9,094 bases of DNA from Frankiaceae bacterium (GTDB taxonomy: Bacteria; Actinomycetota; Actinomycetes; JAFAQI01): contig JAVEEE010000126.1 of assembly GCA_030840615.1 (NCBI GenBank), forward strand, positions 1 through 9,094, written 5' to 3'. Of this stretch, positions 1 through 6,134 are shown piece after piece; within the stretch, counting starts at the first letter, position 1; each line of letters starts with the position of its first letter. A model generated the notes under the pieces. It ran no database searches, was not told the DNA's origin, and worked only from the letters and a program-made list of their open reading frames with translations. The translations under genes and the position numbers were made by a program.

Positions 1-1695
1 GAGGCCGGTCGTCGTTGCCCGGCGGGCCAGCACCACAGCACCCGCCTTGCCCGCGGCGAACGTCGCTCGCGACACCGCCACGGCCGTCGCGACGCGGTTG
101 CCGGCGGCGAGGCGGTGGACTTTCGACGTGACGGTCGTGCCTTGCCCCGGCCCGGCCGAGCTCAAGGCGGTGACGGTCGCCCGCGTCCTGAAGCCGGATG
201 TCACGGAGCCCAACGACGCCGAGCGCACGCCGGCCGCGACCGTCCGGGTGGCCCCGCTCGGCTGCAAGACGATGCGATAGCCCGTGACGCCGGCGTGTCC
301 GCCCACGGCGGGTGGCGGTTGCCAGGAGACGCTGGCCGTACCGTGCGCGACGGCTGCTGTGACGACCGTTGGACGAGTCGGCGGCAGCAGCACGCGAAAC
401 CACTCGCTGCGCAGCCCGAAGTCGTAGCGGAAGGCGGAGCCCGACAACGAGACGTTGCCGTCGGTCCCGTGCAAGGTCAGTGACGTGACGCGACCGCCCC
501 ACTGACCGTGGCCGTCGCGATCGGTGACGACGATCGAGCGCACGGTGCCGATCTGGCCGCCGAACGCCGACGAGAGAGACGACGCAGCGATCGTCGACGT
601 CCAGGAGTGCACGCTGCTCGGCACCAGTCCGTCGTAGGGGTCGCGGTGCGCCGGGAGATAGGGCTGCCCGCCGCTCACCGTCCAGCCCCCGTCGGATGAG
701 GAGAACTGCGTGAACGCCGCATGCCCGGCCGAGTCCTGCAACACCATCGCCGTGTCGGCCGACGGGTTCTGCGTCGCCTGCACGGCGGCTGTGCTCGCAG
801 CCGCTTCGCCGCGCACGCCGACGTACATCTGGTCGCGGGTGTCGTCGTAGACGTCGTAGTAGGGCTTGTTCTTCGGGTGCTCGATCTCGTAGGACGCATA
901 CGTCCTGGCGGCAACCGCCTGCGCCTGCAACGCAGCCGCCGACCACGACGACGGCATCTCACTCGGAACGACAGAACGCAGGTAGGACTCGAGGCGTACG
1001 ACGTTGACCACGAAGACGCGCGTGCCGGTGAACGCTGCGCGCAGCGAGCCGCGATAAGGAGCGAGACCACCGGAGCGGACGAGGTTCGTGACGGCCCCGC
1101 TGGTGAACGTCACACTTCCGTCGATCGGCTTGGCCCAGGCCGCATCACACGTCGCTGGGTTGACCCTCGACCAGGTCGTGCCGTCGCTGCTGCCCTTCAC
1201 GAGCATCCGGTGCCCGGCAGCGGTCGACACCCTTCTCGCGCGCCACCGCGTCACCGTGCTCTTGCCGCCGTCCAACGTCGTCGGCAACCTGCAGGCCGAG
1301 ACGTGCGCCGCAGTCGTGGTGATTGTCATGGGTGACTTGGCGCGCGGCGCGACGACGAGCTCTCGCTCCGTCGTGCCGTGCATGAGCACCTTCACGATCG
1401 TCGACCTCGACCGCCCGACCAGCGTCGTGTGCGGGTAGTAGAAGGCGACGATCTGCTGGTAGCTGAGCCCGCGGACCTTTGCCGCGCCGTAGGCCCCGTA
1501 CTGCGACATGCCATGACCGTGGCCCCAGCCATGACCCTGGAACGTGAAGACCCCGTTGGGGGGGACCCGGTAAGTCTCCTGGGCCGCCGTAGACCCCTGC
1601 GCACCGGCGATCCCGGTCAGTGTCGGGAGCCCACCGCCGAGCGCCGTCGCGGCGAGTGCGACGGCGGTCGACACCATTCGGCGGGCGGAGGTCAT
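1..1695 (-). CDS. Secreted SpoIID/LytB-domain wall protein with FN3 and CWB2 (C-terminus cut by window edge)
   Basis: Reading the minus strand from the ATG at 1695 gives 565 codons with no stop before the window edge, so the C-terminus is missing. Residues 1-32 look like a signal peptide: basic MTSARR, a hydrophobic core, then AGA|Q. Residues 54-68 carry GHGWGHGHGMSQYGA, the Gly/His motif found near the N-terminus of actinobacterial SpoIID-like proteins. The SpoIID core is at about 195-440. It includes VVPSEMPSSW (242-251), whose E246 matches the catalytic glutamate of SpoIID, then the ALQAQAVAARTYA segment and SSDGGW (about 332-337). A fibronectin-III-like domain covers about 443-525. RLAAGNRVATAVAVSRATF from about 527 starts a CWB2 (PF04122-type) repeat. 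The only two cysteines, C135 and C183, could form a disulfide. SpoIID cleaves denuded peptidoglycan glycan strands as a lytic transglycosylase. Here I infer wall remodelling outside the cell, not endospore formation. A GGAAG lies 9 bases before the ATG. Confidence 0.92.
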   Translation of the reverse strand, partial: MTSARRMVSTAVALAATALGGGLPTLTGIAGAQGSTAAQETYRVPPNGVFTFQGHGWGHGHGMSQYGAYGAAKVRGLSYQQIVAFYYPHTTLVGRSRSTIVKVLMHGTTERELVVAPRAKSPMTITTTAAHVSACRLPTTLDGGKSTVTRWRARRVSTAAGHRMLVKGSSDGTTWSRVNPATCDAAWAKPIDGSVTFTSGAVTNLVRSGGLAPYRGSLRAAFTGTRVFVVNVVRLESYLRSVVPSEMPSSWSAAALQAQAVAARTYASYEIEHPKNKPYYDVYDDTRDQMYVGVRGEAAASTAAVQATQNPSADTAMVLQDSAGHAAFTQFSSSDGGWTVSGGQPYLPAHRDPYDGLVPSSVHSWTSTIAASSLSSAFGGQIGTVRSIVVTDRDGHGQWGGRVTSLTLHGTDGNVSLSGSAFRYDFGLRSEWFRVLLPPTRPTVVTAAVAHGTASVSWQPPPAVGGHAGVTGYRIVLQPSGATRTVAAGVRSASLGSVTSGFRTRATVTALSSAGPGQGTTVTSKVHRLAAGNRVATAVAVSRATFAAGKAGAVVLARRATTTGL

Positions 1696-1827
1696 GGGCG
1701 ATAGCTTCCGACGGGGACGGGGGCGGCGGACTGCGAGGCGCCAAAACCGGCGTTGCTCACACCAGAAACTCTCGTCACAACCATACGGCGGGTTGACCCA
1801 GAGGCTCGGTAACCGGGACAGAACGGG

Positions 1828-1843
1828 CTGAAGTCTTCTTCAG
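1828..1843. repeat. Perfect 6-bp inverted repeat CTGAAG-tctt-CTTCAG (candidate operator)
   Basis: CTGAAG at 1828-1833 is exactly inverted as CTTCAG at 1838-1843, with a 4-base centre. The palindrome ends 11 bases before the TAGCAT hexamer, so it covers the place where a -35 box would lie. That position suits a repressor or activator site for LCP gene 1. It is not followed by a T tract, so it is not a terminator on the plus strand. The binding protein is unknown. Confidence 0.4.
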
Positions 1844-1854
1844 AAACCGATGCC

Positions 1855-1860
1855 TAGCAT
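1855..1860 (+). promoter_or_regulatory. Candidate -10 hexamer TAGCAT of LCP gene 1
   Basis: TAGCAT fits the actinobacterial TANNNT -10 pattern and would give a leader of about 32 bases before the GTG at 1899. No good TTGAC-like -35 is seen 16-18 bases upstream. The surrounding CCTAGCATG (1853-1861) recurs exactly before LCP gene 2 (4517-4525), which raises its credibility a little. Confidence 0.35.
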
Positions 1861-1884
1861 GTAACGGCGCGGCAACCGCCGCTT

Positions 1885-1890
1885 GAAGGG
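1885..1890 (+). promoter_or_regulatory. Ribosome binding site fixing the GTG start of LCP gene 1
   Basis: GAAGGG ends 8 bases before the GTG at 1899. An in-frame TGA at 1884-1886 overlaps it, so 1899 is the first possible start codon in this frame. The next in-frame ATG lies deep inside the LCP domain. Confidence 0.7.
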
Positions 1891-1898
1891 CGGGGCAG

Positions 1899-3431
1899 GT
1901 GTCGGAATCGGTCGCTGACGCGGCTGCGGTATCGCCCTCGCCGGCCCCCTCGCCGGCGCCCCCACCGCCACCCCCGGGGCGACCCCGGCTCAAGCGAGTG
2001 CTGGTGTGGTTGGCCGCTTCGCTGGCCTTCGTCCTCGTCGTCGCCGCCGTCGGTGGCTACCTGGTCTACCGGCATCTCAACGGCAACCTCGCGCACACCG
2101 CGATCGAGATCGTGGGCAAGCGCCCCGCGGAGGGGCTCGGGAAGTCGCAGAACATCCTGCTGATCGGCTCGGACACGAGGTCCTTCAAGGGTGGCAGCAA
2201 GTTCGGCGCCGACATCGCCGGTGCGCGGTCGGACACGACGATCCTCGTCCACCTCGCCGCGGACGGCAAGAAGGCGATCCTCGTCAGCATCCCGCGCGAC
2301 ACCTACACGAAGATCCCGGCGTGCAAGCTGCACGGTGGCCAGGTGTCGGCGCCGACGATGAACCGCTTCAACGCCGCATTCTCCATCGGCGGTCCGTCGT
2401 GCACGATCGCAACCGTCGAGCATCTGACGCACCTGCGCATCGACCACTTCGTCGAGGTGAACTTCGCCGGCTTCCAGCGCATGGTCGACGCGCTCGGTGG
2501 TGTCGACGTCTGCCTGACCCATCCGATCGACGACCCCGTCCGCACCAACCCGGCCACCGGCGGCACCATCGGCAGCGGACTCGTCATCAGCGCCGGACAT
2601 CACACGTTGCACGGCAAGGACGCGCTCGGTTTCGTCCGGTCCCGTTATGCCGTGGGCGACGGAAGCGACCTCGGCCGGATCAAGAACCAGCAGGTTTTCC
2701 TCGCGTCGATGATCCGCAAGGCGACGAGCACCGGGCTACTGCTGCACCCGCTGCGGCTCTACTCGTTCCTCAACGCCGCGACCAAGTCGATCCGCACCGA
2801 CCCCGGATTCGGCCTGCCACAGCTGAAGAGCCTCGCCGGCAAGTTGCACGGCCTCAAGCCGGGCAAGGTCGGCTTGCTCACCGTGCCGCTGTCCGACCCC
2901 AACGCCTACGTGACGATCGGTGGCCTTCAGGCGTCGGTCGTGTTCTGGGACAAGTCACGGGCCAACATGCTGTGGAGCGCGCTGCGCTCGGACGGTCCGC
3001 TGCCGGGCACCGAACCTCGCCCGTCCGGCTCCCCCAGCCCGAGTGCAAGCCCGCTCGTCGTGGCCCCGAGCGCGATCCACGTACGGGTCCTCAACGGGAC
3101 CGGCCAGTCCGGGCTCGCGCACAAGGTTGCCGACGAGCTGCGCAGCCGGGGCTTCGTCGTCGACGGCGTCGGCGACGCGAACTCCTCGGCCTACACCTCG
3201 TCGATCGTCCGTTACGGCGTGGACCGCAACGAGTCGTCGCAGACACTCACGGCTGCTGTCCCGGGCTCGAACCGTCAGCAGGACGGCACCCTCGGCAGCA
3301 CGCTCGAGCTGATCGTCGGAAGCGACTACGCCGGAACCCGGTCAGTGACGATCTCGTCGCCGACCGCGACCCCGACACCGAGGCCCTCCCTGGACGTCGT
3401 CACGGCACAGCACGACGTATGTACCGCTTGA
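1899..3431 (+). CDS. LCP (LytR-CpsA-Psr) family cell-wall ligase with LytR_C domain, paralog 1
   Basis: The 510-residue product is a predicted single-pass membrane protein with an outward-facing catalytic domain. LCP enzymes move undecaprenyl- or decaprenyl-pyrophosphate-linked glycopolymers onto peptidoglycan or, in some actinobacteria, onto proteins. The N-terminal tail (13-29) is Ala/Pro-rich, and the transmembrane helix is at 34-57. The LCP domain (about 84-290) has NILLIGSDTR (85-94), ARSDTTILVH (109-118), VSIPRDTY (129-136), MNRFNAAFSIGGPSC (154-168), VEVNFAGF and DLGRIKNQQ. R110, D112, R133 and D134 match the conserved pyrophosphate/metal-site residues. A Ser/Pro linker leads to a LytR_C domain (about 393-477) starting VRVLNGTGQSGLA. 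The Thr/Pro tail ends HDVCTA. Cysteines are C142, C168, C205 and C508; pairing of C142-C168 and C205-C508 is inferred. The last 32 bases overlap the glycosyltransferase gene on the other strand. The attached polymer cannot be told from sequence. Confidence 0.95.
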   Translation: MSESVADAAAVSPSPAPSPAPPPPPPGRPRLKRVLVWLAASLAFVLVVAAVGGYLVYRHLNGNLAHTAIEIVGKRPAEGLGKSQNILLIGSDTRSFKGGSKFGADIAGARSDTTILVHLAADGKKAILVSIPRDTYTKIPACKLHGGQVSAPTMNRFNAAFSIGGPSCTIATVEHLTHLRIDHFVEVNFAGFQRMVDALGGVDVCLTHPIDDPVRTNPATGGTIGSGLVISAGHHTLHGKDALGFVRSRYAVGDGSDLGRIKNQQVFLASMIRKATSTGLLLHPLRLYSFLNAATKSIRTDPGFGLPQLKSLAGKLHGLKPGKVGLLTVPLSDPNAYVTIGGLQASVVFWDKSRANMLWSALRSDGPLPGTEPRPSGSPSPSASPLVVAPSAIHVRVLNGTGQSGLAHKVADELRSRGFVVDGVGDANSSAYTSSIVRYGVDRNESSQTLTAAVPGSNRQQDGTLGSTLELIVGSDYAGTRSVTISSPTATPTPRPSLDVVTAQHDVCTA

Positions 3432-4449
3432 GCGACGCGAAGAAGCCGGTCCCCCACGACCCGTGCATCGACGCGTAGACCACCGGTAGCCACAGCCTCG
3501 CCCGCCAGCCGAGCCCGCGGCCGGTCACCAGGCTTCCGGCCAGCACCAGCGCGAGATAGCCGGCGGGTAGCACGAACCCCCACCGCAGCACCGGCAGCGT
3601 GAACAGCCCGATCACACCGGTGACCAGGCCGACGGCCACGCCCAGCAAGGCGGTCGGCGGCGCGAGGTAGCGGAGGTTGACGGTGTCCGGGTGCTGGCGC
3701 ATGACCTCGCCGCGCCACAGGCCGTAGTTGAAGTACTGCTGGGACAGCGTCGTCACCGAGCCGCGCGGACGGTAGGACACACGTAGCTCGGGGGTGAACC
3801 AGATGAGCCCGCCGGCCCGGCGCAGCCGGTAGTTCATCTCCCAGTCCTGGGCGCGCGTGAACGCCTCGTCGTATCCCCCGACGGCCTCGAGCGCCTCCCG
3901 GCGGAACACCCCCAGGTAGACGGTGTCCGCCGGCCCTTCCGCTCCCCCGACGTGGAACGGCGCGTTGCCGACGCCGAAACGGCTCGTCATCGCCCGGGCC
4001 ACGGCCCGCTCGAACTCGTTGTGACCCACCGCCCACATCAGGCCGCCGACGTTGACGGCGCCGGTGCGCTGGAGCAGCTCGACCGCCGTCCGCAGGTAGT
4101 GGTCCGGCAGCTCGGCATGGCCGTCCACCCGCGCGACGATCTGATGATGGCTCGCCGCGATGGTCTTGTTGAGCCCCTCCGGTGTCCGCCCGGAGGGGTT
4201 CTGCACGCAGATGACCCGCGGGTCCTCGGCCGACATCGCCGCTGCCACCGCGTCGGTCTTGTCCTTGGACGGGCCGAGCGCCAGCAGGACCTCGATGTCA
4301 CCGGGGTAGTCCTGCGCCAGCACCGACCCGACGGCCGAGCGCAGATGCTTCTCCTCGTTGAGGACGGTGAGGACGGCGGAGACCGCCGGCCAGTCGCCAT
4401 TCGTGCTCCGCGCGCGAGAAGACGTCGTGCTCCGCGCGCGTGAAGACAT
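3400..4449 (-). CDS. Membrane glycosyltransferase family 2, ExoA-like
   Basis: The product is 349 residues. The GT-A domain begins at about 22 with AVSAVLTVLNEEKHL. The nucleotide-sugar/metal motif is RVDGHAE (107-113), and the acceptor-side acidic motif is QDWEMNYRLRR (201-211). The succession GRTPEGLN (87-94), RVDGHAELP and the later GGYDEAF (191-197) resembles the succinoglycan glucosyltransferase ExoA subgroup. Three hydrophobic segments follow at about 261-283, 287-308 and 319-338, so the enzyme should sit on the cytoplasmic face of the membrane and elongate a lipid-linked glycan. The sugar and product are unknown. Lying between two LCP genes suggests that it helps build a polymer those enzymes attach (inference). 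The N-terminus is odd: SSRARST is repeated at 2-8 and 10-16 because of a 24-bp DNA duplication. No ribosome binding site precedes the ATG. An in-frame TAG at 4462-4464 leaves 4449 as the first start. Confidence 0.93.
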   Translation of the reverse strand: MSSRARSTTSSRARSTNGDWPAVSAVLTVLNEEKHLRSAVGSVLAQDYPGDIEVLLALGPSKDKTDAVAAAMSAEDPRVICVQNPSGRTPEGLNKTIAASHHQIVARVDGHAELPDHYLRTAVELLQRTGAVNVGGLMWAVGHNEFERAVARAMTSRFGVGNAPFHVGGAEGPADTVYLGVFRREALEAVGGYDEAFTRAQDWEMNYRLRRAGGLIWFTPELRVSYRPRGSVTTLSQQYFNYGLWRGEVMRQHPDTVNLRYLAPPTALLGVAVGLVTGVIGLFTLPVLRWGFVLPAGYLALVLAGSLVTGRGLGWRARLWLPVVYASMHGSWGTGFFASLKRYIRRAVP

Positions 4450-4450
4450 G
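4403..4450. repeat. 24-bp imperfect tandem duplication across the glycosyltransferase start
   Basis: Unit 1 (4403-4426) and unit 2 (4427-4450) share 21 of 24 bases and are directly adjacent. Both contain GTGCTCCGCGCGCG. In the gene, unit 2 carries the ATG start codon, and the matching codon in unit 1 is ACG. The unit is 8 codons long, so the frame is kept and the protein gains a second SSRARST block ahead of the catalytic domain. Replication slippage is the likely origin. Confidence 0.85.
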
Positions 4451-4458
4451 GCGTCGGC

Positions 4459-4464
4459 ACGCTA
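4459..4464 (-). promoter_or_regulatory. Candidate -10 hexamer TAGCGT of the glycosyltransferase gene, nearly leaderless
   Basis: On the minus strand TAGCGT fits TANNNT and ends 9 bases before the ATG at 4449. A transcript starting 7 bases downstream would have a leader of about 3 bases. There is no Shine-Dalgarno sequence before the ATG, which fits leaderless translation. No TTGAC-like -35 box is evident, so the call rests on spacing alone. Confidence 0.35.
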
Positions 4465-4518
4465 CTGCACCGGTGGATCGCAGGCGTGGCGCACTCCGGC
4501 CCCGCCCGGTTGCTCACC

Positions 4519-4524
4519 TAGCAT
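4519..4524 (+). promoter_or_regulatory. Candidate -10 hexamer TAGCAT of LCP gene 2, leaderless start
   Basis: TAGCAT ends 6 bases before the GTG at 4531, the spacing expected if transcription starts on the first base of the start codon. The TAG of this hexamer is also an in-frame stop, so no start exists upstream of 4531. No Shine-Dalgarno sequence is present. The flanking 9-mer CCTAGCATG matches the one before LCP gene 1. No clear -35 box is seen. Confidence 0.45.
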
Positions 4525-4530
4525 GGTCGG

Positions 4531-6078
4531 GTGGACGGACCGGACGAGGAGCAGCCCCGCCGGCTGCCGCCCGAGCTTGATCCGCGCGGTCGGGAGCACG
4601 CGGCGGCGGCAGCCCCAGGCGAGGCAGTGCCGACCGCGGGAGCGGGGAAGCCCAAAGCCAGCCGTCGACGACGCATCGTGGTCTGGACCGCCGGCTCGCT
4701 CGCCGTCCTGCTGGTGGTGGGTTCGGTGACCAGCTGGGCATTCCTCGAGCACCTGCTCAACAGCATCACGAAGATCAACGTGTTCGGTGGGCTCGACCAC
4801 CGGCCGGGCGGCGGCGTACAGGGCGACCTCAACATCCTTCTCGTCGGATCCGACAGCCGCGCCGGTCTGAGCAAGTCGCAGCAGCAGCAGCTGCACGTCG
4901 GTCACAACCCGGGCCAGCGGTCCGACACGATGATCCTGCTGCACATCCCGCGAGGCGGCGGTCGAGCCGTGCTGGTCAGCCTCCCCCGCGACTCCTACGT
5001 GCAGATCCCCAAGCACAAGGACGCCACCGGCCACGTCGTGCCTGCCCAGATGAACAAGCTCAACGCGGCCTACTCGTTCGGCGGGCCCAACCTGACCGTG
5101 CGCACCATCGAGGCCAACACCCACGTCCGGATCGACCACTACGTCGAGGTCAACTTCCTCGGCTTCGTCAACATGGTCAACGCTCTCGGGGGCGTGACGG
5201 TCTGCACGCCGACGCCCATCCACGACCCGGTCCACTTCGACCCCAGCACCGGCGGCAACGTCGGTAGCGGGCTCGAGCTGCCCGCCGGTCGCACTCAGCT
5301 CAACGGCACCCGCGCGCTCGAGTATGTGCGCGCCCGCGAGTTCGACCCGAGTGCCGACCTCGGTCGCATCCAGCGGCAGCAGAAGTTCATGTCGGCGATG
5401 GTGCAGCGGGCGAAGAGCGCCGGCATCCTGCTCAACCCGGTGCGGCTGTACAACGTGATCGGCGCCGTCGGCAAGTCGCTGACGACGGACAAGAACTTCG
5501 GCATCAAACAGATCAAGGACCTCGCGTCCAACCTGCGGTCGATGTCGCCGGCAAACGTGCAGATGCTGACGGTTCCGCTCAAACCGGGCAGCATCAACAC
5601 CGGCGTCGGCAACGTCGTGCAGTGGGACCCGGTCAAGTCTCGACGTCTCTTCCACGACCTCACGGCAGACATCCCGCTGAACAAGCCGGCCAAGGGTGGA
5701 GTTCCGAAGGTCACGATCGCCCCGGGCAGCATCTCCCTCGAGGTCCTCAACTCGACGAGCAAGAACGGGTTCGCCGCCCAGGTCGGGACGGACCTCGCGA
5801 GGCTTGGTTTCCACGTGGCCCGCACCGGCAACTCACCGTCGGGCTCCGATGCCAAGACGACCGTCGTCCGGTATGGCCCGGGCCGGGCCGACTCGGCCAA
5901 GACCGTGGCCGCCTCGATCCCGGGCGCCAAGCTGCAGCTCGACCAGGGCTTCGGCAACGGGTTGCAGCTGCTGGTCGGCGCGGACTACAACGGGACTCAG
6001 CGAGTGCGAGTCGTCCAGTCGGGACAGAACGGGACGATCGGCTCTCCACGTACGGCTGACCAGGACATCTGCTCCTGA
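4531..6078 (+). CDS. LCP (LytR-CpsA-Psr) family cell-wall ligase with LytR_C domain, paralog 2
   Basis: This 515-residue paralog of the first LCP protein has the same plan. A charged cytoplasmic tail (1-48, ending SRRRR) precedes one transmembrane helix (49-71). The LCP domain (about 99-300) contains NILLVGSDSR (101-110), QRSDTMILLH (129-138), VSLPRDSY (149-156), MNKLNAAYSFGGP, VEVNFLGF and DLGRIQRQQ. R130, D132, R153 and D154 match the active-site residues. A LytR_C domain (about 401-487) begins SLEVLNSTSKNGFA. The tail ends DQDICS. Only two cysteines occur, C225 (in GGVTVC) and C514. They match C205 and C508 of paralog 1, so a disulfide tying the tail to the catalytic domain is inferred. 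The predicted role is transfer of a lipid-linked glycopolymer to peptidoglycan outside the membrane. The GTG start is fixed by an in-frame TAG at 4519-4521. A weaker alternative GTG lies at 4627. The stop overlaps a possible ATG of the next frame by one base. Confidence 0.95.
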   Translation: MDGPDEEQPRRLPPELDPRGREHAAAAAPGEAVPTAGAGKPKASRRRRIVVWTAGSLAVLLVVGSVTSWAFLEHLLNSITKINVFGGLDHRPGGGVQGDLNILLVGSDSRAGLSKSQQQQLHVGHNPGQRSDTMILLHIPRGGGRAVLVSLPRDSYVQIPKHKDATGHVVPAQMNKLNAAYSFGGPNLTVRTIEANTHVRIDHYVEVNFLGFVNMVNALGGVTVCTPTPIHDPVHFDPSTGGNVGSGLELPAGRTQLNGTRALEYVRAREFDPSADLGRIQRQQKFMSAMVQRAKSAGILLNPVRLYNVIGAVGKSLTTDKNFGIKQIKDLASNLRSMSPANVQMLTVPLKPGSINTGVGNVVQWDPVKSRRLFHDLTADIPLNKPAKGGVPKVTIAPGSISLEVLNSTSKNGFAAQVGTDLARLGFHVARTGNSPSGSDAKTTVVRYGPGRADSAKTVAASIPGAKLQLDQGFGNGLQLLVGADYNGTQRVRVVQSGQNGTIGSPRTADQDICS

Positions 6079-6108
6079 TGCCGACTGCCGCGTTTCAGCA
6101 CCGCATTT

Positions 6109-6132
6109 CTCGGCGTAGGTCCTACCGTCGAG
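6109..6132. repeat. Imperfect palindrome just before the DUF3048 lipoprotein start
   Basis: The core GTAGG-T-CCTAC (6115-6125) is a perfect 5-bp inverted repeat around one base. It extends outward to CTCG (6109-6112) and CGAG (6129-6132) with one unpaired base. It ends two bases before the ATG at 6135 and overlaps the candidate -10. It could be an operator, or a hairpin in read-through RNA coming from LCP gene 2. Confidence 0.4.
6123..6128 (+). promoter_or_regulatory. Candidate -10 hexamer TACCGT before the DUF3048 lipoprotein gene
   Basis: TACCGT fits TANNNT and ends 6 bases before the ATG at 6135, which would again give a leaderless transcript. There is no Shine-Dalgarno sequence at normal distance and no recognisable -35 box. 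The support is spacing only. Confidence 0.3.
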
Positions 6133-6134
6133 AC

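Larger units (their letters stand above)
1696..1898. promoter_or_regulatory. Divergent intergenic region between the SpoIID-type gene and LCP gene 1
   Basis: These 203 bases separate two genes that start in opposite directions, so both promoters should lie here. On the plus side the visible elements are a TAGCAT hexamer (1855-1860), a 16-base palindrome (1828-1843) and a ribosome binding site. TTGACC at 1793-1798 resembles a -35 box, but no -10 hexamer lies at a proper distance. On the minus side I see no convincing promoter; a TATGGT hexamer lies near 1780, without a -35 partner. No small gene with a ribosome binding site was found. Confidence 0.6.

Noticed and set aside
1..1695. Endospore formation suggested by the SpoIID-like domain
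   Set aside because: SpoIID-domain proteins are widespread in non-endospore-forming bacteria, and the surrounding genes point to an actinobacterium.
47..1704. Several plus-strand frames of 60-204 codons (for example 721-1335 and 1378-1704) and a 199-codon minus-strand frame at 1145-1744
   Set aside because: They are Arg/Ala-rich translations in wrong frames over the SpoIID-type gene, whose own frame shows clear domains throughout.
1793..1798. TTGACC as a -35 box on the plus strand
   Set aside because: No TANNNT hexamer lies 16-19 bases downstream, and the TAGCAT at 1855 is far too distant.
4462..5814. A 450-codon minus-strand frame opposite LCP gene 2, and the 490-codon plus-strand frame at 2006-3478
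   Set aside because: Both are antisense or out-of-frame shadows of well-supported LCP genes. The translations show only Arg/Asp/Val-rich low-complexity sequence and no family motifs.
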